NCBI RefSeq assembly: GCF_001280065.1
Contig: NZ_LGEA01000116.1
Span: forward strand, 1-52,882
Length of the DNA stretch: 52,882 nucleotides
From: Streptomyces sp. NRRL B-1140
Lineage (GTDB): Bacteria; Actinomycetota; Actinomycetes; Streptomycetales; Streptomycetaceae
Direction: 5' to 3'
The translations under genes and the position numbers were made by a program. This document shows positions 16,652 to 25,409 of the stretch, in pieces (position 1 is the stretch's first letter; each line of letters begins with the position of its first letter). The notes below the pieces were generated by a model. It was not told where the DNA came from. It made no database searches and worked only from the letters and a program-made list of their open reading frames with translations.

Positions 16652-18165
16652 CCGCGCCACCAGCTCAGGAACCGCTGCCACACGCCCCGGCGACGGGGTG
16701 CCTCCGCGACGGCCGGCTGCGGCGGCACCGGCTGAGGCTGAGGCTGGGGCTGCACCCGGGCGGGCTGCGGCTGCGCGGCGACCGGCGGCGACTGCGCCAC
16801 GGCCGGAGCGGCGGCCGGGGGCTGCGCGCTGCCGATCTGCCAGTCCGAGCGCTGGGCGGCGACCGGCTTGTGGTTCGGCACCTCCTGCACGTCCTGCGGC
16901 GGCCTGGGCGCGAACTGCACCGGCAGCTCCACCAGGTGCCGGGAGGCGATGGACGCCGTCCAGCGCAGCTCCTCCTGATCGCAGTCGAGTTCCACGTCCG
17001 GCAGCCGCATCAGCAGCGCGTCGACGCCCACGTCGGCGATGGAGCGGCCGATGTCCTGCCCCGGGCACTCGTGCGGGCCGCCGCCGAAGGCGAGGTGGGA
17101 ACGGTTGCCCTGCATGCTGGCCTTCAGGTCCGGCCGCACCCGCGGGTCGACGTTGGCCGGCAGCGGCGCGAAGAGCAGCCCGTCGCCCCGGCGGATGCGC
17201 TGCCCGCCCAGCTCGGTCTCCTGCTTGGCGAAGTAGGCGAAGACCGTGCTGAAGGGCGGCTCGTTCCACAGGGACTGCTCCACCGCCTCCGGCACCGTCA
17301 TCTGGCCCCCGTTGAGCTGGGCCCGGAAGCGTGGGTCGATCAGCACCGTCAGCAGCACGTTGGACAGCAGGTTGGTGGTGGCCTCGTAGGCGGCGAAGAG
17401 CACCAGGCGCAGGTGTTCCCTGACCTCGTCGTCGCTCAGCCGGGCCGGGTGCGTGATCAGGTAGCTGGCGAGGTCCTCCTCCGGCTGGGCGCGGCGGGTG
17501 GCGGTGAGCCGGCTCAGGGCGTCCATGACGTAGGAGTGGCTGGCGAGGGAGGTGCCGGTGCCCTTGAGGGCGTCGCGGGCGGCCTCGACGAGCCGGTCGC
17601 TGTACTCCTCGGGCATGCCGAGGATCTCGCACATCACCGCCATCGGCAGGTGCTCGGTGAACTGGCCGACGAGGTCCGCCTCGCCCGCCTCGCAGAACCG
17701 GTTGACGATCGTCTGCGTGCTGCGGTTGATGTAGCGGCGCAGGCTGCGGAAGTCGATGGTGGAGATGGCGCCCATGACCGCGCCGCGCAACCGCTTGTGC
17801 TCGTCGCCCTCGGCGTGCGAGGCGATGGGCTGCCAGGCGATGTGCGGCATCAGCGGGTGGTCGGGCTTGACCAGGCCCTCCCTGAGCGGGGTCCAGGTAC
17901 GGCTGTCCCGGCAGAACTGCGAGGGCGAGCGCACCATGTGCAGGTTCTCCGCGTGACCGAGGACGATCCACATCGGCACGTCGTCGTGGAGCAGTACGGG
18001 CGCCACGGGACCGTGCTGGTCCCGCAGTTGCTCGTACAGCGCTCCCAGGTCCTCCGCCTCGTGCAGCCGGTGCAGTCCCCCGGGCCCGAGGCCGTGCGCG
18101 GGGCAGCCGGGAGGCGGGCCGGGCGGGAGGTCCGTACTGGCCGGGGCGTGGGATTCAGGCGTCAC
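16645..18165 (-). CDS. rarE: Conservon cytochrome P450 lacking the ExxR motif (CYP157-like), with Pro/Gln-rich tail
   Basis: The 506-residue product has the heme-binding Cys367 in FGGGPHECPG, a C-helix HKRLRGAV, and an I-helix FAAYEATTN. The K-helix, where nearly all P450s have Glu-x-x-Arg, reads E296-Q-S-L-W300, so the arginine is missing. The same substitution is described for the CYP157 family of Streptomyces. After about residue 420 there is a linker rich in Pro, Gln and Ala, ending in an Arg- and Trp-rich tail (PRRRGVWQRFLSWWRGY) that could touch a membrane. It is the last gene of the rar (cvn9-type) conservon, 64 bp after the GTPase gene. The GTG start at 18165 has GGAG upstream. Substrate unknown. 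Confidence 0.92.
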   Translation of the reverse strand: MTPESHAPASTDLPPGPPPGCPAHGLGPGGLHRLHEAEDLGALYEQLRDQHGPVAPVLLHDDVPMWIVLGHAENLHMVRSPSQFCRDSRTWTPLREGLVKPDHPLMPHIAWQPIASHAEGDEHKRLRGAVMGAISTIDFRSLRRYINRSTQTIVNRFCEAGEADLVGQFTEHLPMAVMCEILGMPEEYSDRLVEAARDALKGTGTSLASHSYVMDALSRLTATRRAQPEEDLASYLITHPARLSDDEVREHLRLVLFAAYEATTNLLSNVLLTVLIDPRFRAQLNGGQMTVPEAVEQSLWNEPPFSTVFAYFAKQETELGGQRIRRGDGLLFAPLPANVDPRVRPDLKASMQGNRSHLAFGGGPHECPGQDIGRSIADVGVDALLMRLPDVELDCDQEELRWTASIASRHLVELPVQFAPRPPQDVQEVPNHKPVAAQRSDWQIGSAQPPAAAPAVAQSPPVAAQPQPARVQPQPQPQPVPPQPAVAEAPRRRGVWQRFLSWWRGY

Positions 18166-18229
18166 AGTGATCGCTCCGAGACTGAGGTTGCGTCAGGTGT
18201 CTGGGGGGTGTGGGGGTGGATGGCACGGG

Positions 18230-18850
18230 TCAGACGCGCGAGCCCGTCATGGCGAGCGAGTGCAGGAAGCGCATGAGGGTCATCAGCACGTCGCGGCTGG
18301 AGGCCCGGCGCCGCGCGTCGCACTCCATGATCGGGATGTCCGGCGTGAGGTCGAGGGCGGTGCGCAGCTCCTCGATGGCGTAACGGGGGGCGTCGGGGAA
18401 GGAGTTGACGGCGACCACGAACGGCACGCCGCGCTCCTCCAGGCGTCCCATGACGTCGAAGCTGACCTCCAGCCGCCGGGTGTCGACCAGCACCACCGCG
18501 CCGAGCGCGCCCTCGAACAGGCCGTTCCAGAGGAACCAGAAGCGCTGCTGGCCGGGCGTGCCGAAGAGGTACAGCACCAGTTGTTCGGTGATGCTGATCC
18601 GGCCGAAATCCATGGCCACGGTGGTGGCCGTCTTGGAGGCGGAGCCGAAGTTGTCGTCGACACCGATGCCGGCCTGCGTCATGGTCTCCTCGGTGGTCAG
18701 CGGTGTGATCTCGCTGACCGAGCCGACCATGGTCGTCTTGCCGACGCCGAATCCGCCCACGATCACGATCTTGGCCGCGGCCTGCGCCGTGTGGGGCAGC
18801 TGGTCCTCGGCCCGGGGGCCGGGGATGGTGTCAGAGCCGTTGAAGTCCAT
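18230..18850 (-). CDS. rarD: Conservon small GTPase-like protein (CvnD)
   Basis: The 206-residue protein has a P-loop GGFGVGKT at residues 32-39, a switch region around TVAMDFGRI, a LFGTPGQQRF G3-type motif, and AVNSFPDAP at the position of the base-recognition loop (not the canonical NKxD). It belongs to the Streptomyces conservon GTPases related to MglA/Ras-like proteins. It is thought to work as a switch with the RarA-C proteins at the membrane to influence aerial growth. Its start overlaps the rarC end by 20 bp. Confidence 0.92.
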   Translation of the reverse strand: MDFNGSDTIPGPRAEDQLPHTAQAAAKIVIVGGFGVGKTTMVGSVSEITPLTTEETMTQAGIGVDDNFGSASKTATTVAMDFGRISITEQLVLYLFGTPGQQRFWFLWNGLFEGALGAVVLVDTRRLEVSFDVMGRLEERGVPFVVAVNSFPDAPRYAIEELRTALDLTPDIPIMECDARRRASSRDVLMTLMRFLHSLAMTGSRV

Positions 18851-19229
18851 TCATCACCGCTTCGAGGAGGGAACGGTCGGAGCGCGCCTTGCGGACGATC
18901 GGGGCGCGCGCCTGCACCAGGTCCGCCGTCAGCAACTCGGTGAGCAGCACGCCCATCGCGCTGAACGGCAGGTGGAGGTAGGCCGACAGTTCGGCCACGG
19001 AAAGGGGGGCGGCGCAGAGCCGGAGCAGCGCCGCCTGCTCGGGAGAGGCGGAGGGCGGCGGGTCCGTTGCACGCGCCACGATCAAGGTCACCAGGTCGAG
19101 TTCGGCCCGTTCGCCGTCCGGACCGGCCACCACGTACATCCGCTCCGGATTCCCGGGTTTGTCCTCGCCCTCCTGCGGCGTGGGCGCCTCCGGGACGAGC
19201 TCGCGCCTCTGGCGTTGCGGAGGCGTCAT
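18831..19229 (-). CDS. rarC: Conservon DUF742 protein (CvnC)
   Basis: The 132-residue product matches the DUF742 conservon component. It has a charged N-terminus, a central RMYVVAGPDGERAELDLVTLIVAR strand region, and a winged-helix-like C-terminal half (LLRLCAAPLSVAELSAYLHLPFSAMGVLLTELLTADLVQAR). The ATG at 19229 overlaps the rarB stop (ATGA). Longer in-frame starts exist but would lie within rarB. In S. coelicolor this component is reported to contact the sensor-like and roadblock proteins. Confidence 0.9.
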   Translation of the reverse strand: MTPPQRQRRELVPEAPTPQEGEDKPGNPERMYVVAGPDGERAELDLVTLIVARATDPPPSASPEQAALLRLCAAPLSVAELSAYLHLPFSAMGVLLTELLTADLVQARAPIVRKARSDRSLLEAVMNGLQRL

Positions 19230-19633
19230 ACGATCTGCCCGTTCCGCCGGGGCGGGCTGGTGAGGTGGCCGCCGATCCGGACGACCAGGTCGCGCATCAT
19301 GGCGCTCATCCGGCCGGGTTCGCACCGCACGTCGGACAGCACCGCGAGGAAGGCGTTGGCGCCCGCGCCCATCAGGTAGAAGTAGCCCTGGTCGATCTCG
19401 ATCATCACGAGCTTCATCTCGCCGTCGCCCACGGTGAGTTCCTGGCAGATGCTGCCCGCGAGGGACTGCAGGCCCGCGCAGGCGGCGGCGACCCGGTCGG
19501 CCGCGTCCGGCTCGCCGCCGTAGCGGGCGATGCGCAGACCGTCGGCCGAGAGCACCACGATCATCTCGATGCCCGGTACGCCGTCGGCGAGCTGCTTGAG
19601 CATCCAGTCGAAGTTGCCTCGCTGCTGGATCAC
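19226..19633 (-). CDS. rarB: Conservon roadblock/LC7 protein (CvnB)
   Basis: The 135-residue protein is a roadblock/LC7 domain throughout (NFDWMLKQLADGVPGIEMIVVLSADGLRIA, then EMKLVMIEIDQGYFYLMGAGANAFLAVLS). Such proteins act as partners or GTPase-activating modules for MglA-like GTPases. It starts with GTG in a GTGA overlap with the rarA stop and ends in an ATGA overlap with rarC, so rarA-B-C are tightly coupled. Confidence 0.93.
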   Translation of the reverse strand: MIQQRGNFDWMLKQLADGVPGIEMIVVLSADGLRIARYGGEPDAADRVAAACAGLQSLAGSICQELTVGDGEMKLVMIEIDQGYFYLMGAGANAFLAVLSDVRCEPGRMSAMMRDLVVRIGGHLTSPPRRNGQIV

Positions 19634-21270
19634 TTGAGATCCCCCTCGTCATCGGCCTCGGTGGGGGCCGGGTCGTTGATCAGGTGCAGGTACTTGTGCG
19701 GGTTCCGGATGAAGTCGGTCGGGTGGGTGCCGGGCTCGATGCCCTGCTTGAGTCCCTCCCAGAAGGCCTCCAGGCCCTTGCCGGGGGCGTCCGGGGACGA
19801 CATGTCGTGCCATGACTTCGGCTCGGGTTCCGGTGTGGCCCAGGGGTTGTACTCGCCCCGCTCGGCCGCTTCCCGGTCGGCCTTCTCGTTGGCGGCCTGC
19901 TGGGCGAGGCGCTCGGCGAGCGGCATCTTCACCTTGCTGCGGCGCTGCGGCAGGCCGTTCGTGGTCCACTCGGTGACCTCGGGAACGTCGTCGTCCTCCA
20001 GGGAGACCGTGGCCGGGATCTTCGGGCTGGTGGGGCGTCGCCTCTTGGGCGCGCGCTTGGGGCCCTCGGGGATGCCGACCGTCATGGGGATGCCGGTGGC
20101 GCCGATGCCGTGGGCGAGTCCGACACCGGGCTCGTGGGTGATCATCTCGCTCGGCACGATGAGGATGGCGCGGACGCCGCCGTACGCGGAGGCGCGCAGC
20201 GAGACCTGCATGTTGTACGCCGTGCACAGGCGGCCCACGACGGCCAGGCCGAGGCGCGGGTGTTCGCCGATGTCCTGGAGGTCGACGCCCGCCTTGGCGG
20301 CCTCCAGCATGCCCTCGATCCGGGCGCGCGCCTCCTCGTTGAGGTTGACACCGCCGTCCTCGATCTCGATGCAGACGCCGGTCTGCACCTCGGTGGCGGT
20401 GACGTGCACCTTGGTCTGCGGCGGCGAGTAGCGCGTGGCGTTGTCGAGGAGTTCGGCGGCGGCGTGGATGACCGGCTCGACGTAGATGCCCTTGACGCTG
20501 ACCTTGGCGATGGAGGAGAGCTGGATGCGCCGGTACTCGAGGATGCGGGACATGGCGCCGCGCAGGGTGCTGTACAGGGACACCGGAGCGGGCCACTGCC
20601 GTCCGGGGCGACCGCCGCCGAGGACGGAGACGGAGTCGGCCAGGCGGCCGATCAGGGCGTTGCCGTGGTCGATGCGCAGGAGGTCGTCGAAGACCTCGGG
20701 GTTGCGGCCGTGGTCCTCCTCCATCTCCCTGAGTTCCTCGGCCTGCTGATGGATGATCGCCTGGACGCGGCGGGCGACGCTGACGAAGGAACGCGCGGCG
20801 GCGTCGCGCATCGTCACTTCGTAGTCGACGATCTTGAGCACCCTCAGCAGGGTTTCCGTCTGCGGGGCGGGGAGGTCACGGAACTCCGGGTTGGCGAGAC
20901 CGAGCTTGCGGATCACCTCCCTGGGGGATGCTCCGGTCCGCAGCAGGTCGAGGGCGGCCGGGATGATCTCCCTCGAGAAGCGGACCATCTCGTTCTCGTG
21001 GGCGGCGATCCGCTGTTCCAGATGCGCGCTGTGCCGGGCGTGCTCGGCACGCTGGTCGCGCAGCGCGCGGCCGCGGCGCACCGCCTCGGCCGCCGTGGCG
21101 AGCACCAGCGCGGTGGCGATGCCGCCGCACCAGCCGACGGCGCCCCGGGCCGGCTCCGTCACCAGCGCGACGGCGGCTCCGGTTGCCGCGGCCATGACTA
21201 TGGCCGGGAGCAACAGCACGCGCGCGTAGGGGAGTTCACGGCGACCGGGCGGGGACTGAACACTCACCAT
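19630..21270 (-). CDS. rarA: Conservon membrane sensor histidine kinase-like protein (CvnA)
   Basis: The 546-residue product has two N-terminal membrane segments (VLLLPAIVMAAATGAAVALV and WCGGIATALVLATAAEAV), a coiled-coil stretch, and a HATPase domain with the N-box HAAAELLDNATRYSPP and Gly-rich EIEDGGVNLN and GLAVVGRLC segments. No canonical phospho-acceptor His box is obvious; the IIHQQAEELREMEE region may be degenerate. A polar C-terminal tail of about 150 residues follows. The ATG at 21270 has AAGG five bases upstream; a longer frame to 21378 includes implausible sequence. It is the first gene of the rarABCDE operon, whose promoter should lie in 21271-21539. Confidence 0.92.
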   Translation of the reverse strand: MVSVQSPPGRRELPYARVLLLPAIVMAAATGAAVALVTEPARGAVGWCGGIATALVLATAAEAVRRGRALRDQRAEHARHSAHLEQRIAAHENEMVRFSREIIPAALDLLRTGASPREVIRKLGLANPEFRDLPAPQTETLLRVLKIVDYEVTMRDAAARSFVSVARRVQAIIHQQAEELREMEEDHGRNPEVFDDLLRIDHGNALIGRLADSVSVLGGGRPGRQWPAPVSLYSTLRGAMSRILEYRRIQLSSIAKVSVKGIYVEPVIHAAAELLDNATRYSPPQTKVHVTATEVQTGVCIEIEDGGVNLNEEARARIEGMLEAAKAGVDLQDIGEHPRLGLAVVGRLCTAYNMQVSLRASAYGGVRAILIVPSEMITHEPGVGLAHGIGATGIPMTVGIPEGPKRAPKRRRPTSPKIPATVSLEDDDVPEVTEWTTNGLPQRRSKVKMPLAERLAQQAANEKADREAAERGEYNPWATPEPEPKSWHDMSSPDAPGKGLEAFWEGLKQGIEPGTHPTDFIRNPHKYLHLINDPAPTEADDEGDLK

Positions 21271-21597
21271 GTGGGCCTTCTGACAGGGGTCGACTGAGGT
21301 TCGGGGGGACTTGCCGGGGGGTATGTCATGAAGCTGTCGGGATCTTCCACACATCGGGGAACAAGCGCACGAATTCATCTCAAGCCGGTGCGCTGCGGGC
21401 GAGCTTAGTCCGACCGGATCATCGCTGTGTCATATTCAGCAACTGCCGGAAACCGGACGCGAAGGGATAGTACGCTCACCCGTTTACACACTGCGACACC
21501 GTTCGAATGCGGTACGTGACGGCGTACGGGCGTACGAAAGTCCCCCACCGTTACGGGTGAGGGACTCTCGGAAACAACGTCCCCAAGGGGGCGGGGC
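21271..21597. other. Intergenic region upstream of the rar conservon, with the helicase terminator
   Basis: The 327-bp gap must hold the rar promoter. A hairpin at 21540-21565 (GTCCC/GGGAC plus CACC/GGTG arms) lies about 33 bases after the helicase stop, followed on the minus strand by CTTTCGT, and probably terminates that gene. Three CGTAC repeats lie at 21513-21536. No coding sequence was seen. Confidence 0.6.
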
Positions 21598-24402
21598 TCA
21601 CCCCACCGACGAGTAGGCGACAACCCCCCGCAGCAGCAGATCAACGGCCTTACGGGCGTTCTTCACCACAGTGGAACCCTGCGGAGCGGCCGCCGCGATC
21701 TGCCCCAGCACGTCGATGACCTGCTTGCACCACCGCACGAAGTCCCCCGCCGGCATCTCCGCCTCGCGCAGCACCTCGTCGAGCCCCTTCCCGGAAGCCC
21801 ACTCGTACGCGGCCCAGGCGAAGCCGAGATCGGGCTCGCGCTGCCCGACCCCCTCGGTCTGGGTGATCCGGAACTCCTCCTCCAGCGCGTCGAGCCGCCC
21901 CCAGATCCGCACCATCTCGCCCAGCGCGGCCTTGGCCTTGCCCGACGGCACCTTCGGCGCCATCGCGTCGTCCGCGACCCGGGACTCGAACACCAACGCC
22001 GAGACGCACGCCGCCAGTTCGGCGGGGCCCAGGCCCTCCCAGACACCCTCGCGCAGACATTCGCTGGCGAGCAGGTCCAGCTCGCCGTACAGCCGCGCGA
22101 GCCGCTTGCCGTGCTCGGTGACCTCGTCGGCGCGCAGATAGTCCAGCTCGGTCAGCAGCGCCACGATGCGGTCGAACGTCCGGGCGATCGTGTTCGTGCG
22201 GCCCTCGATCCGGCGCTCCAGCTGCGAGGTGTCGCGCAGCAGCCGGTGGTAGCGCTCGGCCCACCGGGCGTGGTCCTCACGGTCGTTGCAGCCGTGGCAG
22301 GGGTGCGCGCGCAGCGCGGTCCGCAGCCGGGAGATCTCACGGTCGTCGGCCGCCTGGGAGCGCCGCTTGCGGTGCCGCTCTGCCGGGATGTGCCCGGCCT
22401 TGGTGCGCAGCGCCGAGGCGAGGTCCCGACGGGACTGCGGGGAGCGGGGGTTGAAGGACTTCGGGATGCGCATCCGCTCCAGCGGTTCCACCGGCACCGG
22501 GAAGTCCATCGACGCCAGCCGCTTCACCTGCCGCTCGGCGGTCAGCACCAGCGGACGCGGCCCGTCGTGGTGGTCGAAGCCGCGGTGACCGTTCGAACGG
22601 CCCGCCGGCAGGCCCGGGTCCAGCACCAGCGCCAGACCCGCGTACTTGCCGGTGGGGACGTGGATGACGTCACCGGGCTTCAGCTTCTCCAGCGCGACGG
22701 CGGCCTCCGCACGCCGCTGCGCCACGCCCTGCCGGGCGATCTCGTTCTCCCGGTCCTTCAGTTCGCGGCGCAGCCGCGCGTACTCCTCGAAGTCGCCGAG
22801 GTGGCAGGTCATGGAGGCCTTGTAGCCCTCCAGACCCTCCTCGTTGCGCTGCACCTGCCGGGAGATGCCGACCACCGACTTGTCCGCCTGGAACTGCGCG
22901 AACGACGTCTCCAGCAGCTCGCGCGAGCGGTGCCGCCCGAACTGCTCGACCAGGTTGACCGCCATGTTGTACGACGGCTTGAAGCTGGAGCGCAGCGGAT
23001 AGGTGCGCGTGCCGGCCAGGCCCGCCAGGTGCTCAGGGCTCATGCCGCGCTGCCAGAGCACCACGGCGTGGCCCTCGACGTCGATGCCGCGCCGCCCGGC
23101 ACGGCCCGTCAGCTGGGTGAACTCGCCCGCGGTGATGTCCGCGTGCTGCTCGCCGTTCCACTTGACGAGCTTCTCCAGCACCACCGAGCGGGCGGGCATG
23201 TTGATGCCGAGGGCGAGGGTCTCGGTCGCGAACACGGCCTTGACCAGGCCGCGTACGAAGAGTTCCTCGACGACCTCCTTGAAGGTCGGCAGCATGCCCG
23301 CGTGGTGGGCCGCGATGCCACGCTCCAGGCCCTCCAGCCACTCGTAGTAACCGAGGACGTGCAGGTCCTCCGTCGGGATGGACGCCGTGCGCTCCTCGAC
23401 CAGGGAGCGCACCCGCTCGCGGGCCTCGTCGTCGTTGAGCCTGAGCCCCGCGTACAGGCACTGCTGGACGGCGGCCTCGCAGGCGGCGCGGCTGAAGATG
23501 AAGGTGATGGCGGGCAACAGCCCCTCGGCGTCGAGCCGCTCGATGACCTCGGGCCGGCTCGGCGTCCAGATCCGGGACCGCTGGCGGCGCTCACGCTCCC
23601 GGTCGGCCTCGCGCATGGCACGCCCACGCCGGCGGTCCTGGTACGACGGCCGGCTCGCCTCCATGCGCGCCATGCGCGTGAGGTCGGGGTTGACGGCCTT
23701 CCGGTGGCCCTCGCCCTCCTCGAACAGGTCGTACATCCGCCGCCCGGCCAGCACGTGCTGGAACAGCGGGACGGGCCGGTGCTCGGAGACGATCACCTCG
23801 GTGTCCCCGCGGACCGTGTCCAGCCAGTCGCCGAACTCCTCGGCGTTGGACACGGTCGCCGAGAGCGAGACCAGCGTGACCGACTCGGGGAGGTGAATGA
23901 TCACTTCCTCCCATACGGCCCCGCGGAACCGGTCGGAGAGGTAGTGCACCTCGTCCATCACCACGTAGCCGAGGCCGAGGAGGGTGCGGGAGCCGGCGTA
24001 CAGCATGTTCCTCAGCACCTCGGTGGTCATCACCACCACCGGCGCTTCGGAGTTGACGCTGTTGTCGCCGGTGAGCAGGCCCACCTTGTCCGTGCCGTAG
24101 CGGCGGCACAGGTCGGCGTACTTCTGGTTCGACAGGGCCTTGATGGGTGTCGTGTAGAAGCACTTCTTGCCCTGCTGGAGGGCGAGGTGGACGGCGAACT
24201 CGCCGACGATCGTCTTGCCGGAGCCGGTGGGCGCGGCGACGAGCACACCCTTGCCCGCCTCGAGCGCCTGGCAGGACTCGATCTGGAAGGGGTCGAGGCC
24301 GAAGTCGTACATCTCGCGGAAGGAGGCGAGCGCGGTGGCCTGCTCGGCAGCGCGCTTGCGGGCTGCCGCGTACCGCTCGGCCGGGGAGAGGTCCTCTGTC
24401 AT
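21598..24402 (-). CDS. helY: DEAD/DEAH-box RNA helicase, HelY/Mtr4-like
   Basis: The 934-residue protein is a superfamily 2 helicase of the Ski2/Mtr4 type. It has Walker A APTGSGKT at residues 57-64, the DEVH box at 150-153, SAT at 181-183, and the later motif QLTGRAGRRGID. The C-terminal half contains the arch-like insertion and a DSHCT-type helical domain. It should unwind structured RNA for processing or decay. The ATG at 24402 has AAGG four bases upstream; the longer frame to 24447 has no ribosome site. A second RNA-binding feature is the CHGCND motif around residue 715, a possible metal-binding pair. Confidence 0.92.
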   Translation of the reverse strand: MTEDLSPAERYAAARKRAAEQATALASFREMYDFGLDPFQIESCQALEAGKGVLVAAPTGSGKTIVGEFAVHLALQQGKKCFYTTPIKALSNQKYADLCRRYGTDKVGLLTGDNSVNSEAPVVVMTTEVLRNMLYAGSRTLLGLGYVVMDEVHYLSDRFRGAVWEEVIIHLPESVTLVSLSATVSNAEEFGDWLDTVRGDTEVIVSEHRPVPLFQHVLAGRRMYDLFEEGEGHRKAVNPDLTRMARMEASRPSYQDRRRGRAMREADRERERRQRSRIWTPSRPEVIERLDAEGLLPAITFIFSRAACEAAVQQCLYAGLRLNDDEARERVRSLVEERTASIPTEDLHVLGYYEWLEGLERGIAAHHAGMLPTFKEVVEELFVRGLVKAVFATETLALGINMPARSVVLEKLVKWNGEQHADITAGEFTQLTGRAGRRGIDVEGHAVVLWQRGMSPEHLAGLAGTRTYPLRSSFKPSYNMAVNLVEQFGRHRSRELLETSFAQFQADKSVVGISRQVQRNEEGLEGYKASMTCHLGDFEEYARLRRELKDRENEIARQGVAQRRAEAAVALEKLKPGDVIHVPTGKYAGLALVLDPGLPAGRSNGHRGFDHHDGPRPLVLTAERQVKRLASMDFPVPVEPLERMRIPKSFNPRSPQSRRDLASALRTKAGHIPAERHRKRRSQAADDREISRLRTALRAHPCHGCNDREDHARWAERYHRLLRDTSQLERRIEGRTNTIARTFDRIVALLTELDYLRADEVTEHGKRLARLYGELDLLASECLREGVWEGLGPAELAACVSALVFESRVADDAMAPKVPSGKAKAALGEMVRIWGRLDALEEEFRITQTEGVGQREPDLGFAWAAYEWASGKGLDEVLREAEMPAGDFVRWCKQVIDVLGQIAAAAPQGSTVVKNARKAVDLLLRGVVAYSSVG

Positions 24403-24451
24403 CGTGCCTTCGAGCGTACCGGGCCATACTGACAACAGGACGATCATTATC

Positions 24452-24481
24452 CGGATCCGGTGCTGTGAAACATCGGATCCG
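24452..24481. terminator. CGGATCCG-paired hairpin after the lipid-kinase gene
   Basis: Two copies of the self-complementary octamer CGGATCCG (24452-24459 and 24474-24481) pair across a 14-base loop, just downstream of the stop at 24488. It is probably a terminator of the tatA-tatC-kinase unit. Confidence 0.5.
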
Positions 24482-24487
24482 CGCAGC

Positions 24488-25378
24488 TCAGGGGCCGACG
24501 ACCCGCACGCCCCCGCGCACGCAGCGCGCGCTCAGCGGCAGCGGGCCGAGCGGCTCCCCGTCGGCGTAGCCGGTGACGTGCTCGGCGGCGATCTCGACCC
24601 GCGCCGCCCGCACCACGGTCACCTTCGGATGCTCGACGTGCGTCCCCCGGTAGACCCGCGGGAACACCCGCAGCAGCGTCCTGCGGCTGCAGTCGCCGAC
24701 CACCGTCACGTCGAACAGCCCGTCGGTCAGGTCGGCACCGGGGCAGATCCGCATGCCGCCGCCGTACGAGGAGCCGTTGCCGACGGCCACCAGGGTCGCC
24801 TCGACCTCACGGACCTCGCCGTCGTCGAGCCGGATCCGGTACGGCACGGGCCGGAATTCGGCGAGTTCGGCGATCATCGCCAGGTCGTACTTCAGACGGC
24901 CGGTGGGCCATCGCATGCGGTTGCCGCGGTCGTTGACGCGGGAGTCGAAGCCGGCGGCGAGAACCGTGCCGAACCAGCGGTCGCCGGCCTGCCCGACGTC
25001 GATGTCGCGGATCCGGCCGCATTTGAGGGCGTCGGCGATCATCCGGCCCGCGGCGGCGGGCTCCCGGACGGGCAGGCCGAGGGCTCGGGCGAAGTCGTTG
25101 CCGGTGCCGACCGCGACCAGACCGAACGGCGTGCGGGTGCCCGCGAGCGCCCGGAGCGCGAGCCCGGCCATGCCGTCGCCGCCGACGGCGATCAACGCGC
25201 CCGTGCCGGACTCGACGGCCGTACGCGCGCGGACGAGGGCGTCCGCGGCGTCCTCCCCGAGGACGGTCCGGACCGAGAAGCCGGCCGCCCGCAACGCGGA
25301 AGCGGCCGGCTGCGCCGCGCGGGCGCCCCGGCCGCGGCCCGCGGTGGGGTTGACGAAGAGGGTGATCTCGCTGGTCAC
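24488..25378 (-). CDS. Diacylglycerol/sphingosine kinase-like lipid kinase (YegS/DagK family)
   Basis: The 296-residue product begins ITLFVNPTAGRGRG and has the nucleotide-binding motif VGGDGM near residue 64 and GTGNDFARALG, both hallmarks of the LCB5/DagK catalytic domain. It should phosphorylate a lipid diol such as diacylglycerol at the membrane face using ATP. It lies 31 bp downstream of tatC and may be read from the tat promoter. Confidence 0.9.
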   Translation of the reverse strand: MTSEITLFVNPTAGRGRGARAAQPAASALRAAGFSVRTVLGEDAADALVRARTAVESGTGALIAVGGDGMAGLALRALAGTRTPFGLVAVGTGNDFARALGLPVREPAAAGRMIADALKCGRIRDIDVGQAGDRWFGTVLAAGFDSRVNDRGNRMRWPTGRLKYDLAMIAELAEFRPVPYRIRLDDGEVREVEATLVAVGNGSSYGGGMRICPGADLTDGLFDVTVVGDCSRRTLLRVFPRVYRGTHVEHPKVTVVRAARVEIAAEHVTGYADGEPLGPLPLSARCVRGGVRVVGP

Positions 25379-25409
25379 GGCACCGACCCTACGAGGTGCC
25401 CGCCGATCT

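Noticed and set aside
22111..24432. A 773-codon open frame opposite the helicase.
   Set aside because: It is a shadow of the helicase codons, full of repetitive L, V, H and Q, with no homology pattern.
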